From: Paracoccaceae bacterium
GTDB lineage: Bacteria; Pseudomonadota; Alphaproteobacteria; Rhodobacterales; Rhodobacteraceae
Length of the DNA stretch: 44,457 nucleotides
NCBI GenBank assembly: GCA_009773375.1
Contig: WRPH01000026.1
Span: 58,364 to 102,820 of the forward strand
Reading direction: 5' to 3'
The notes under the pieces: generated by a model
Databases searched by the model: none
Told to the model about the DNA's origin: nothing
What the model saw: only the letters and a program-made list of their open reading frames with translations
Made by a program: the position numbers and the translations under genes
Shown: positions 8,210 to 17,071 of the stretch, in pieces
Layout of the letters: every line of letters begins with the position of its first letter
Position numbering within the stretch: position 1 is the first letter of the stretch

Positions 8210-9318
8210 ATGCAGGAATGGCTTTTCTGGGCGGCAGCGGCGGCACTGACCGCAGGGGTGGCGGTGATCATGCTGCAAGGCCTGCGCCGGGGCGATGCCG
8301 CAGCCGACAACTCTCGCGCCGCCTGCTGGAGGCCGACCGCAGCCTGCAAAACGCGCCAAAGGCGGGTGGCAAGGGCAGCATGATCCCCGCCGCCCTGCTG
8401 ATCGCCGCCGCCAGCGCTGCGGCACTTTACGGCTACCTGCGCCTTGGCGCCCCCGGCTACGGCGATCTGCCGCTGCACACCCGCCTTGCCATGGCCGAAC
8501 GGCTTTACGCCAACCGCCCCAGCCAGACCGAAGCCGAGGCCACGGCCCCTGCCCCCGCCGCCGCACAAGCCGACCCGGCCTTCCTGGACCTGATCGCCAA
8601 ACTGCGCGACGCCGTGGCGCAAAACCCCAATGACTTGCAAGGCCTCACCCTTCTGGCCCGCAACGAGGCGCAGCTGGGCAATTTCATCGCGGCGCGCAAG
8701 GCCTATGAACAGCTGCTGACGGTCAAAGGCGATAGCGCCACCGCCGATGATCATGCCGCAACCGCGCAAAGCATGATCTTCGCCGCCGCTGGCAAAGTCA
8801 CCCCCGAGGCCGAAAAGCACCTGATCCGCGCACTGGATCTGGAACCGACCCACCCGCTCGCCCGCTACTTTGTCGGGCTGATGTTTGCCGAGGTTGACCG
8901 CCCCGACCGCGCCTTTGCGCTGTGGGAGCCCCTGCTGCGCGAAGGCCCCGCCGATGCCCCATGGATGGCACCGCTGACCGAGATGCTGCCTGATATCGCC
9001 TACAGTGCCGGGATCAAATACGAGCTGCCGGGGGCGGGCAAAGGCCCGACCGCGATGGATATGGCCGCCGCAGGCGACATGACGCCGACAGAACGCCAGG
9101 ATATGATCAAGGGCATGGTCGGCCAGCTGGAGGAACGTCTGGGCAGCGAAGGCGGCCCGGTGGAAGACTGGGCCACGCTGATCAATTCGCTGGCCGTGCT
9201 GGGCGATCCCGACCGCGTCAAGGCCGCCTATGCCAAGGCGCAGGCCGCTTTCAAGGATGACAGCGCCGCCCTCGCCACGCTGCAAGCCGCAGCATCCGCT
9301 GCCGGGGTTGCACCATGA
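8210..9318 (+). pseudogene. ccmI: c-type cytochrome biogenesis protein CcmI, frame broken near residue 33
   Basis: CcmI is an inner-membrane chaperone that hands apocytochrome c to the CcmFH haem ligase. The first helix is clear in MQEWLFWAAAAALTAGVAVI from the ATG at 8210. At about 8305-8312 the matching sequence moves to another frame: L-S-R-R-L-L-E-A-D-R, then helix 2 (MIPAALLIAAASAAALYGYL, ATG at 8380) and a periplasmic TPR-like domain to 9318. The cytoplasmic loop expected between the helices (about 30 residues with the YRDQL...RD type motif) is absent. The result is a 57-residue N-terminal frame whose stop overlaps the ATG at 8380 (ATGA), followed by a 312-residue frame. It is either an internal deletion with frameshift, or a split gene. 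It ends with an ATGA overlap to ruvX. Confidence 0.8.
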
Positions 9319-9815
9319 TCCACACCGATCTGGCCGAATTTCTTGCCAGCCTGCCGCAGGGCCGCGCGATCTGCGGCCTTGATCTGGGCGACAAGACCAT
9401 CGGCATCGCGGTATCAGACCTGCGCCGCACCGTCTCGACGCCGATCCACGTCATCCGCCGCAGCAAATTCACCGAAGACGCCGCCGCCCTGCTGGCGATT
9501 TTGGCCGAGCGCAACATCGCAGGCATCATCCTTGGGCTGCCGCTGAACATGGACGGATCGGAGGGCCCGCGCGTGCAATCCACCCGCGCCTTTGCCCGCA
9601 ATCTGATCAAGCTGACCGAGCTGCCGATCACCTTCTGGGATGAACGCCTGTCCACGGTTGCCGCCGAACGCGCCCTGATCGAGGCGGATACGTCTCGGAA
9701 GCGTCGCAGAGAGGTGATTGATCAGGTCGCAGCAGGCTATATTCTGCAAGGCGTGCTGGATCGACTGGGCTATATCGCCCGCGATGCTGCCGCAGGGTCG
9801 CAAGGTGGGGCGTAG
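9315..9815 (+). CDS. ruvX: Putative pre-16S rRNA nuclease / Holliday junction resolvase (YqgF family)
   Basis: A 166-residue protein with an RNase H-like fold. The first catalytic Asp is in [18 protein letters not shown]; the middle motif is [15 protein letters not shown], and the last acidic motif is in the [14 protein letters not shown] segment. YqgF proteins mature the 5' end of 16S rRNA; a resolvase role has also been proposed. The start ATG overlaps the ccmI stop by 4 bp, so translation is likely coupled. All catalytic residues are present. Confidence 0.92.
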   Translation: MIHTDLAEFLASLPQGRAICGLDLGDKTIGIAVSDLRRTVSTPIHVIRRSKFTEDAAALLAILAERNIAGIILGLPLNMDGSEGPRVQSTRAFARNLIKLTELPITFWDERLSTVAAERALIEADTSRKRRREVIDQVAAGYILQGVLDRLGYIARDAAAGSQGGA

Positions 9816-9816
9816 C

Positions 9817-10047
9817 ATGGACGAAGTCTGGAAGCGCGAAGAAGTGGAGTCGCCTTGCGTCAAGCTCTGCGTGGTTCACCCCGAAGAACGCATCTGCGTC
9901 GGCTGTTTCCGCAGCATTGACGAGATTTCCAGCTGGTCACGCCTGACCCCGGCCGAGCGCACCGCGATCATGGCCGAATTGCCCGCCCGCGCGCCACGTC
10001 TGGCCAAGCGGCGCGGCGGCAGGATGCAGCGGCTGGGCGGCAATTAA
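9817..10047 (+). CDS. DUF1289 domain-containing small protein
   Basis: A 76-residue cytosolic protein that starts at the ATG at 9817, one base after the ruvX stop. Four cysteines form the family pattern: E-S-P-C-V-K-L-C-V-V-H-P-E-E-R-I-C-V-G-C-F-R-S-I-D-E-I, then a W and a basic C-terminus (R-L-A-K-R-R-G-G-R). The Cys set suggests metal binding (Zn or Fe-S), but no function is established for the family. Translation is presumably linked to ruvX. Confidence 0.85.
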   Translation: MDEVWKREEVESPCVKLCVVHPEERICVGCFRSIDEISSWSRLTPAERTAIMAELPARAPRLAKRRGGRMQRLGGN

Positions 10048-10142
10048 AGCGGTTTGCGGTTCATCTGGCCCGGTGCGTCGTGTTCTTCGCGCGGCCTTGG
10101 CGCAAAAAATGCTGCAAGATAGACGCAACCCGCCCTGGAGCA

Positions 10143-10248
10143 GACGATTTTCGCGGCAAAAATCGTGCCCTGCTGCATTGGTTGCACCTTAACCAACACA
10201 CAGCGGAGCAGCACCGTTACTCCCACGATTTTTACCGCGAAAATCGTC
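10143..10248. repeat. Nested 106-bp palindromic element in a 301-bp gene-free gap
   Basis: The gap 10048-10348 holds no convincing gene. Its centre is an inverted repeat with 25-bp arms at 10143-10167 and 10224-10248 that match at 24 of 25 positions. Each arm is itself a near-palindrome (ACGATTTT ... AAAATCGT around CGCGGC). Inside the 56-bp spacer are two more nested pairs: TGCTGC/GCAGCA (10171-10176, 10208-10213) and TTGGTT/AACCAA. The whole can fold into one long stem or a three-way shape. It lies between the ends of two convergent transcripts, so it could terminate both; a MITE-like origin is also possible. Confidence 0.8.
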
Positions 10249-10348
10249 AGCCTGCACCGCGCGCAACTCTTAAGAAACAGTAAACGCGCCCCTACAACAC
10301 ACTGATTTATATAGATATTCTCCCATGTCCACATGTGGACACCCACCT

Positions 10349-11080
10349 TCACGGCAGCGAAACCCAATCGCGCACCGATGCCAGCAAGGGGCGGAAATAC
10401 GCCACAACCCGCCCCTCTGCCGGGGCCTCGGCCCCTGCCTGCCAAGGTGCCACGCCATGAATAAGCAAGCGGTGCAGCCAGACCGCCTCCCCCGGCCTGC
10501 CCGGCAGCTCGCGCCGCAGGCAGGTCTTGAAAACCTCGGCCCGCGCCGCCGTGTAGGCTTCGGTAAGATCCACCTCCGACCAATCGCCTGCCTGCCCCGC
10601 GAAGCGCTTTTCCAGCGCTGCCCGGATGATCCGGTGCGAGCCTTCCCAAACCACCAGCGGCGACGCCCCCGCGCTGCATTCATTCAGCGGCAGCCCCAGA
10701 ATCCAGGCATGCGGCTCCTTCACCATCCGCCGCTTTTCCGGCCCCACCGCCAGCAACCCATCCAGATGCGCCGAATCCCGGTTCAGCCGGAACCGATACG
10801 CCGCCTCAGTCTCGTCGGGCGAAGGTTGCGGATAGCCCGGATACACCGCCGAAAGCTGGCCGGGGTGCAGCGGCACGGGCTGCAACCCCACCGCCTGCCA
10901 CGGAAAGGCCGCGCCCGCCACCGCCCCATCCGGCCCGTTCGCCAGCAGATCCAGCCCCACCGCCCAAGTGCCGCCACAGCGCAGCACCTCGCCGCCCAAA
11001 GCCGGAACCGCCGCCCGCCGCGCCGCAGCCGCCCAGGTCGCGATTGCAGGATCAAACCCGATGCGCCGCCAACCTACCAT
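10349..11080 (-). CDS. Putative Fe(II)/2-oxoglutarate-dependent dioxygenase (phytanoyl-CoA dioxygenase-like)
   Basis: A 243-residue cytosolic protein, start ATG at 11080, overlapping the stop of the broken TauE gene by 7 bp. I do not recognise a named family, but the layout fits a jelly-roll dioxygenase: His105-x-Asp107 in D-S-A-H-L-D-G-L, the central G-L-P-L-N-E-C-S-A-G-A-S-P-L-V-V-W-E-G-S-H, and a distal His208 in R-L-L-I-H-G-V-A-P-W followed by an Arg (224 or 230) that could bind 2-oxoglutarate. The H-x-D...H triad is an inference from spacing. The substrate is unknown. It is probably co-transcribed with the TauE/SafE gene, which might suggest a sulfur or organic acid link. Confidence 0.55.
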   Translation of the reverse strand: MVGWRRIGFDPAIATWAAAARRAAVPALGGEVLRCGGTWAVGLDLLANGPDGAVAGAAFPWQAVGLQPVPLHPGQLSAVYPGYPQPSPDETEAAYRFRLNRDSAHLDGLLAVGPEKRRMVKEPHAWILGLPLNECSAGASPLVVWEGSHRIIRAALEKRFAGQAGDWSEVDLTEAYTAARAEVFKTCLRRELPGRPGEAVWLHRLLIHGVAPWQAGAEAPAEGRVVAYFRPLLASVRDWVSLP

Positions 11081-11902
11081 CCCACCACCTTGCGCAGCAT
11101 ATTCAGCGCGACCAGCGTGATGAATATCGCAAACGCCCGCTTCAGCGGCTTCGGGTCCATCGCATGCGCCAGCTTCACGCCCCAGGGCGTGGTCAGCATG
11201 GTCGAGCCAATCACCACCAGAAACGCCGGCAGATTGACCGCCCCCAAGGTGTAGGGCGGCGCGTTCTGGATCGGCAGGAACAGAAACCCCAGCACCGCAG
11301 GCACCGCGATCAGCACGCCAAACCCCGCCGCCGTCGCCACCGCCCGGTGGATCGGCACGGAATAGAGGCTCATCAACGGCACCCCGAACGACCCCGAACG
11401 TGCCGCCGCCGATCCCCATCATCGCCGAGAAAAACGCCAGCACCGTCGCCATGCCCCCCCGCGCAGGCTGCCCCGGCAGCGCAGCCCCCAGCCGCCAGCT
11501 GGATTTTCCAAACGCCATATACAGCCCCGCCAGCCCCGCCAGCACCCCGAACACCACCTGCAACACCACCGATTTCACTTGGCTCGCCAGCAAGGTCCCG
11601 GCCAGCGCCCCCACCACGATATAAGGCCCCCAATCACGCAGCATCTGCCAATCCACAGCACCTTTCTTGTGGTGCGACAGCACCGAACGCGGCGAGGTCA
11701 CCACAATCGTCGCAAGCGAGGTCGCCACGCAAATCTGCATCAGTTGCGGCCCGCCGTAGCCAAGGCTGCTGAAAGCATAGAAAAATGCCGGCACCAGCAC
11801 GATGCCGCCACCGACCCCCAACAGCCCCGCGACCACACCGGCAATGCCACCAATGACCACAAGCAGGGCCACCATCGGCAGCAGTTGGGCGAGTTCGGGC
11901 AT
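11074..11902 (-). pseudogene. Sulfite exporter TauE/SafE family permease, frameshifted by a 10-bp tandem duplication
   Basis: From the ATG at 11902 the protein shows the typical N-terminus (G-G-I-A-G-V-V-A-G-L-L-G-V-G-G-G-I-V-L-V-P) and the mid-protein repeat G-I-G-G-G-T-F-G-V. At that point the reading frame is lost. The matching C-terminal half, from PLMSLYSVPIHRAVATAAGF to LNMLRKVVGW, continues in another frame and stops at 11074. The cause is visible: ACCCCGAACG stands twice in a row at 11381-11400. Removing one copy restores F-G-V-P-L-M-S-L. About 270 residues and eight membrane segments would result. Family members export sulfite, sulfoacetate or related organic anions. As it stands the gene would give a truncated product. 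Confidence 0.85.
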
Positions 11903-11977
11903 CGGTTTTCTCCTTGATCCGCCAGAACTCTAGCGCGATGCCTGCCGGCTTGCCAGAGCCGGGGTTGTGGCGGCCTT

Positions 11978-12007
11978 TTGAAAAGCTTAGTTTGCCCCGC
12001 ATATATT
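11978..12007 (+). promoter_or_regulatory. Candidate sigma-70 promoter of the MFS gene
   Basis: TTGAAA (11978-11983) and TATATT (12002-12007) are separated by 18 bp. Transcription would begin close to 12014, only about 10 nt before the ATG at 12023, so the leader would be very short and the AAAGG site at 12011-12015 would lie at its very end. Confidence 0.35.
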
Positions 12008-12022
12008 TCGAAAGGCCATTCC

Positions 12023-13216
12023 ATGACGCAAAGCCTTGCTCGCCCTGCCCTTGTGCTGGGGCTTTTGTCCTGCATCGGCCCTTTTGCAATCGACATGTAT
12101 CTGCCTGCCATGCCTGCTATCGGAGCCGATCTGGGCACCAGCGTGCAGGCGATGCAGGGCACCATCACCGCCTATTTCATCGCTTTCGGCCTTGCCCAAC
12201 TGCTCTACGGGCCCTGGGCCGATCAGGCCGGGCGCAGGCCGCCGCTTTATGCGGGCATCGTGATTTTCTGTCTGGGAACCGCGCTTTGCGCCTTTGCGCC
12301 CTCGATTGAGACCCTGATGATCGGTCGCGCCATTCAAGGCTTTGGCGGGGCTGCAATGATGGTGGTGCCGCGCGCGATCATCCGCGATCTGTCCACCGGC
12401 AACGAGGCGACGCGGCTGATGGCGGCGATCATGCTGGTGATTTCGGTCTCGCCGATGCTGGCACCGCTGGCGGGTGCGGGGCTGCTAGCCTTTACCGGCT
12501 GGCGGGCGATCTTTGCCGCACTTCTGCTGGCCGCGTTGCTGGCTTTCGTGTTGCTGCGGCTGGCGCAGCCGGAAACTCTTGCGCCGGAACACCGCCAGCG
12601 CTTCAACGTCGCCGCCACATTTGTCGGCGCCAAACGGCTGTTGACCGACCGAGGCTTTCTGTCGCTGACCTTTCTGGGCGCGTTCGGCATGGCGAGCTTC
12701 TTTGTCTTCCTCGCCTCGGCGGCGTTTGTCTATACCGAGACGTTCGGGCTTTCCCCCACCGGGTTTTCCATCGCCTTCGCGGTCAATGCCGTGGCCTTCA
12801 TTGCCGCGTCACAGATGGCGGCCCCTTTGGGCCTGCGGCTGGGCGCGGTGCGGCTGATGCGGTGGGCCACTTTCGGCTTTGCGCTGGCGACCTGCGGCCT
12901 GCTTGCTTTGGCGCTGCTGGGTCAGGTCGGGCTGTATACCTGCGTCATCGGGCTGGCCCTGGGCAATGCCTGTCTGGGTATGGTGATCCCGACGACCATG
13001 GTGATGGCGCTGGACGATCATGGCGACATTGCGGGGCTGGCGTCGAGCCTTGGCGGCACCTTGCAGATGCTGACCGGCGGCGTGATCATCGCCGCGATGG
13101 GGCCGTTTTTCAGCGCCAGCCCGGTGCCGATGATCGCGGTGATCGCGCTTTGCGCGCTGGCGGCGTTGCTGCTGTCGCGGTTTACCAGAGTGCCTCAGGC
13201 CGCAACGTCGCGCTGA
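12023..13216 (+). CDS. Bcr/CflA family multidrug efflux MFS transporter
   Basis: A 397-residue inner-membrane protein with twelve predicted helices. The subfamily marks are I-D-M-Y-L-P-A-M-P near the N-terminus, the motif A between helices 2 and 3 (L-L-Y-G-P-W-A-D-Q-A-G-R-R-P), and R-A-I-Q-G-F-G-G-A in helix 4 followed by R-A-I-I-R-D. It exports drugs or metabolites with protons; substrates of this branch include bicyclomycin, chloramphenicol and some amino acids or sulfonamides, and none can be picked here. The ATG at 12023 has AAAGG upstream; 15 extra codons further up are open but poorly placed. Its last 22 bp overlap dusA on the opposite strand. Confidence 0.88.
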   Translation: MTQSLARPALVLGLLSCIGPFAIDMYLPAMPAIGADLGTSVQAMQGTITAYFIAFGLAQLLYGPWADQAGRRPPLYAGIVIFCLGTALCAFAPSIETLMIGRAIQGFGGAAMMVVPRAIIRDLSTGNEATRLMAAIMLVISVSPMLAPLAGAGLLAFTGWRAIFAALLLAALLAFVLLRLAQPETLAPEHRQRFNVAATFVGAKRLLTDRGFLSLTFLGAFGMASFFVFLASAAFVYTETFGLSPTGFSIAFAVNAVAFIAASQMAAPLGLRLGAVRLMRWATFGFALATCGLLALALLGQVGLYTCVIGLALGNACLGMVIPTTMVMALDDHGDIAGLASSLGGTLQMLTGGVIIAAMGPFFSASPVPMIAVIALCALAALLLSRFTRVPQAATSR

Positions 13217-14178
13217 ACCTCGGCCAACGCGGCGTCGAGCAGATCAAGCCCCGCGCCGGGCTTGTTGGCCCCTTCTGACAGCACGCGACGCCAGCCACGC
13301 GCGCCGGGGCGGCCGGTGAACAGGCCCAGCATATGCCGGGTGATCTGGTGCAGCTTGCCGCCCTGCGCCAGATGCGCGGCTATGTAGGGCTGCATCGCCG
13401 CTACTGCCCCAAAGGCATCAACGCCACTATCCTCGCCCCACAGCGTATCCGCGCCTACCAGCACGCTTGCCGGATCGTGATAGGCGGCGCGACCGACCAT
13501 CACGCCATCAAGCCCCTGATCCAGAAGCGATTTTGCCTGATCCAACGAGGTGATGCCGCCATTGATACAGATGGTCAGCTGCGGAAACGCCGCTTTCATC
13601 CGCAGCACCAGATCATAGTTCAGCGGCGGAATTTCGCGGTTTTCCTTGGGCGACAGCCCTTGCAGCCACGCCTTGCGGGCATGGATGATGAAATGCGACA
13701 CCCCGGCGGCGCTGACCTGTTGCAGAAAATCCGGCAGCGCCTGTTCGGGGTCTTGATCATCAACGCCGATACGGCATTTCACCGTCACCGGCACCGATGC
13801 CACGCTGATCATCGCCGCAACACAATCCGCCACCAAGCCGGGTTGCTGCATCAACACCGCGCCGAAACAGCCGGACTGCACCCGGTCTGACGGGCAGCCG
13901 ACGTTCAGGTTGATTTCATCATAGCCCCAATCGCTGGCGATCCGGGTGGCCTCGCGCAACTCACGCGGGTCCGAGCCGCCCAGTTGCAGGGCAATCGGAT
14001 GCTCTTCGCTGCTGTAATCCAGCAACCGCGCCTTCGGGCCGTGCAGCACCGCCGGGGCCGTCACCATTTCGGTATAAAGCATCGCCCGCCGGGTCATCTG
14101 GCGGTGAAAGACCCGGCAATGCCGGTCGGTCCAATCCATCATCGGTGCAACGGACAGGCGATGCGCGGTCTTGGGCAA
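13195..14178 (-). CDS. dusA: tRNA dihydrouridine(20/20a) synthase
   Basis: A 327-residue FMN enzyme that reduces uridine 20/20a in the tRNA D-loop with NADPH. Family marks are S-V-A-P-M-M-D-W-T-D-R-H-C-R at the N-terminus, the catalytic Cys region N-V-G-C-P-S-D-R-V-Q-S-G-C-F-G-A, the substrate loop S-H-F-I-I-H-A-R-K-A-W-L-Q-G-L-S-P-K-E-N-R, and the FMN phosphate stretch I-N-G-G-I. DusA rather than DusB/C is supported by M-D-W-T-D and the length. The start is a TTG at 14178, three bases after the ilvD stop, with GGAAGAA upstream; no ATG fits the conserved N-terminus. It is likely co-transcribed with ilvD. Confidence 0.93.
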   Translation of the reverse strand: MPKTAHRLSVAPMMDWTDRHCRVFHRQMTRRAMLYTEMVTAPAVLHGPKARLLDYSSEEHPIALQLGGSDPRELREATRIASDWGYDEINLNVGCPSDRVQSGCFGAVLMQQPGLVADCVAAMISVASVPVTVKCRIGVDDQDPEQALPDFLQQVSAAGVSHFIIHARKAWLQGLSPKENREIPPLNYDLVLRMKAAFPQLTICINGGITSLDQAKSLLDQGLDGVMVGRAAYHDPASVLVGADTLWGEDSGVDAFGAVAAMQPYIAAHLAQGGKLHQITRHMLGLFTGRPGARGWRRVLSEGANKPGAGLDLLDAALAEVQRDVAA

Positions 14179-14181
14179 GAC

Positions 14182-16020
14182 TTATTCTTCCGGCAGCTTG
14201 CGCACAGCACCCGTTGCCGCCGAGGTGGCGAACAGCGCGTAGGCTTTCAGCGCGGTAGACACTTTGCGGGCGCGGGGCTTGGCAGGTTTCCAGCCCTTGG
14301 CATCCTGTGCGGCGCGGCGGCTGGCCAGATCGGCGTCAGAAACCGCCAGATGGATGGAGCGCGCGGGGATGTTGATCTCGATCCGGTCACCTTCTTCCAC
14401 CAGACCGATCATGCCGCCCGAAGCCGCCTCCGGCGAGACGTGGCCGATCGACAGGCCCGAGGTGCCGCCCGAGAAGCGGCCATCGGTCAGCAGCGCGCAG
14501 GATTTGCCCAGGCCTTTGGATTTCAGATACGAGGTCGGATACAGCATTTCCTGCATCCCCGGCCCGCCTTTCGGGCCTTCGTAGCGGATCACCAGCACAT
14601 CGCCTTCTTTGATCCTGTTCGACAAGATCGCCTCAACCGCGGCATTCTGCGATTCAAACACCCGTGCCGGACCTGCGAAAACCAGAATGGAATCGTCCAC
14701 CCCGGCGGTTTTCACGATGCAGCCTTCCGGCGCGATATTGCCCGACAACACCGCAAGCCCGCCATCCTTCGAGAACGGGGTCTTGGCGGAACGGATCACA
14801 CCCTTTTCACGGTCCAGATCCAGCGCCGACCAGCGGCGGTTCTGGCTGAACGCGGTTTGCGTCGGCACGCCGCCCGGTGCTGCCAGGAAGAAATCGCGAA
14901 CTTCGGCCTGATTGGTGCGGCTGATGTCCCAATGGTCAATCGCAGCGCCCAGCGTCTTGGCATGCACGGTGCCGCAATCGCGGTGCAGCAGGCCGCCCGC
15001 ATCCAGCTGACCAAGGATCGCCATGATGCCACCGGCACGGTGGACGTCTTCCATATGCACGTCTTGCTTGGCGGGGGCGACCTTGCACAGCACCGGAACG
15101 CGGCGGCTCAGACGGTCGATGTCTGCCATGGTGAAATCAATGCCGCCTTCGCTGGCGGTGGCCAGAATGTGCAGCACGGTGTTGGTGGACCCGCCCATGG
15201 CGATATCCAGCGTCATGGCGTTTTCAAAGGCTTCCTTGGTGGCGATGTTGCGCGGCAGCAGGCTGGCGTCGTTGCCTTCATAATAGCGCTTGGTGATGTC
15301 AACGATCAGACGACCCGCCTCAAGGAACAGCCGCTTGCGGTCGCCATGCGTCGCAAGGGTCGAACCATTGCCCGGCAACGACAGGCCCAGCGCCTCGGTC
15401 AGGCAGTTCATCGAGTTGGCGGTGAACATGCCCGAGCATGACCCGCAGGTCGGGCAGGCAGCCGCCTCGATCTTGGCGACATCGGCGTCAGACACATTAT
15501 CGTCAGCAGCGGCGACCATGGCATCCACCAGATCCATCGCCACTTCTTTGCCGTCCAGAATGACCTTGCCGGCTTCCATCGGCCCGCCCGAGACGAAGAC
15601 GCACGGAATGTTCAGCCGCATCGCCGCCATCAGCATGCCGGGGGTGATCTTGTCGCAGTTGGAAATGCAGACCATCGCGTCGGCGCAGTGGGCATTGACC
15701 ATGTATTCCACGCTGTCCGCGATCAACTCGCGCGACGGCAGCGAATAGAGCATGCCGTCATGGCCCATGGCGATGCCGTCATCGACGGCGATGGTGTTGA
15801 ATTCCTTGGCAACACCGCCTGCCGCTTCAACCTCGCGGGCGACCATTTGCCCCAGATCTTTCAGGTGGACGTGGCCGGGCACGAATTGGGTGAACGAGTT
15901 CACGATGGCAATGATCGGTTTGCCGAAATCGCCATCCTTCATGCCGGTCGCGCGCCAAAGTCCGCGTGCGCCTGCCATGTTGCGGCCATGGGTGGTGGTT
16001 CTGGAGCGGTAAGCGGGCAT
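14182..16020 (-). CDS. ilvD: Dihydroxy-acid dehydratase
   Basis: A 612-residue enzyme for valine, leucine and isoleucine synthesis: it removes water from 2,3-dihydroxy-3-methylvalerate or -isovalerate. The Fe-S cysteines are visible in [12 protein letters not shown] and in [19 protein letters not shown]; the later [20 protein letters not shown] motif is complete. The length is normal for the E. coli type. ATG at 16020 is preceded by GAAGGA. The gene stands alone from other ilv genes, and dusA follows after 3 bp. Confidence 0.96.
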   Translation of the reverse strand: MPAYRSRTTTHGRNMAGARGLWRATGMKDGDFGKPIIAIVNSFTQFVPGHVHLKDLGQMVAREVEAAGGVAKEFNTIAVDDGIAMGHDGMLYSLPSRELIADSVEYMVNAHCADAMVCISNCDKITPGMLMAAMRLNIPCVFVSGGPMEAGKVILDGKEVAMDLVDAMVAAADDNVSDADVAKIEAAACPTCGSCSGMFTANSMNCLTEALGLSLPGNGSTLATHGDRKRLFLEAGRLIVDITKRYYEGNDASLLPRNIATKEAFENAMTLDIAMGGSTNTVLHILATASEGGIDFTMADIDRLSRRVPVLCKVAPAKQDVHMEDVHRAGGIMAILGQLDAGGLLHRDCGTVHAKTLGAAIDHWDISRTNQAEVRDFFLAAPGGVPTQTAFSQNRRWSALDLDREKGVIRSAKTPFSKDGGLAVLSGNIAPEGCIVKTAGVDDSILVFAGPARVFESQNAAVEAILSNRIKEGDVLVIRYEGPKGGPGMQEMLYPTSYLKSKGLGKSCALLTDGRFSGGTSGLSIGHVSPEAASGGMIGLVEEGDRIEINIPARSIHLAVSDADLASRRAAQDAKGWKPAKPRARKVSTALKAYALFATSAATGAVRKLPEE

Positions 16021-16126
16021 GGGATTATCCTTCGGAGAGGCGAGGCCAAGGCGTGCAATTCGACGTCTCTCTCATGCCCTGTGCAGGCGTCAGGATCAAG
16101 GGTGGAAAACTGCGCGCGCGCCTGCG

Positions 16127-17071
16127 TCAGGCGAAGACACCGCAGCCTTGCGGCAGAAAATCGCCGCCCTGCCGGGTCAGGAACAACGCGCTCAGCCCCT
16201 GCCGCTGTGCCAGTTTCAGCCCCGCCTCGGCCCCCAGCACCAAAAGCGCCGTGGCCCAGGCATCCGCTTCTGCGCAGCTGGCGGCCATCACCGTGACCGA
16301 GGCCGCCCCGCATTCCACTGGCGCTGCGCGCTGGCGGTCCATGGTGTGCGACAGCCGCTTGGCCCCGACGTCAACCCAATGCCGGTAATCGCCCGAGGTT
16401 GCGACGGCGCCATCATGCAGATCGAGCATCGCCAGTGCGGAGCGGACGGCGTAGTCGGGCTTTTCCACCGCCACCGGCCAAGCGCTGCCATCGGGCTGCA
16501 CACCTTTCCCGCGCAATTCACCGTCCAGCGCGGTCAAGGATGCGGTGATGCCGAATCCGGTCAGCACCTCGGTCATGCGGTCCACGGCGTAGCCCTTGGC
16601 GATACCGTTCAGATCCAGCGTCAGAGCGGCGGTCTTGCACAGCTTTCCGGCCTCGGCGTCGATCTGCAAAACTTCGTGGCTGGGCCGGTGCGGCGCCTTC
16701 ATCGCGGCGATGATCCGCGCCGGATCGGCGGCATCGGGGCCAAATCCCCAAGCCTGCACCACATCGCCCAGACCAACATCAAACGCGCCCCCCGATGCCT
16801 GACCAATCGCCAGACCCAGTTGCAGCACTGCCAGCATCTCGGGCGGCGCAGCATGCCAGACGCCAACCTCGGCCGCGTTCAGCCGCATCAGATCGCTGTC
16901 GGGATTCCACGTCGACATTTGCCGGTCCACGGTTTCGACTGCCTGCGCAAGGGCCGCATGGATCGGATCAATCGGCAGCGCTTCGGGCGCATGGAACACC
17001 GCCGACCAGCGTGTGCCCATCACCGCCCCATTCAGCGCTACCCGTTTCAGGTCAGTAGACATCTTCGGCAT
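16127..17071 (-). CDS. apbE: FAD:protein FMN transferase (ApbE)
   Basis: A 314-residue enzyme that attaches FMN from FAD to Thr/Ser of target proteins. Family marks: M-G-T-R-W-S near residue 18, D-R-Q-M-S-T-W-N-P-D-S-D-L, G-A-F-D-V-G-L-G, the core L-D-L-N-G-I-A-K-G-Y-A-V-D, and the metal/flavin region G-A-V-A-T-S-G-D-Y-R-H-W. There is no signal peptide or lipobox: the domain starts almost at residue 1, so this copy looks cytosolic, unlike many ApbE proteins. ATG at 17071 overlaps the reductase gene by 20 bp; ATG at 17062 is also possible. The overlap points to joint expression with the PepSY-reductase, its probable client system. Confidence 0.92.
   Translation of the reverse strand: MPKMSTDLKRVALNGAVMGTRWSAVFHAPEALPIDPIHAALAQAVETVDRQMSTWNPDSDLMRLNAAEVGVWHAAPPEMLAVLQLGLAIGQASGGAFDVGLGDVVQAWGFGPDAADPARIIAAMKAPHRPSHEVLQIDAEAGKLCKTAALTLDLNGIAKGYAVDRMTEVLTGFGITASLTALDGELRGKGVQPDGSAWPVAVEKPDYAVRSALAMLDLHDGAVATSGDYRHWVDVGAKRLSHTMDRQRAAPVECGAASVTVMAASCAEADAWATALLVLGAEAGLKLAQRQGLSALFLTRQGGDFLPQGCGVFA

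Noticed and set aside
10044..10679. A 211-residue minus-strand frame through the palindromic gap
   Set aside because: Overlaps the dioxygenase-like gene in another frame and the palindromes; no family resemblance.
11945..11962. CCGGCT/AGCCGG hairpin upstream of the TauE/SafE gene
   Set aside because: A 6-bp stem without T-run between divergent genes; too common in GC-rich DNA to call.
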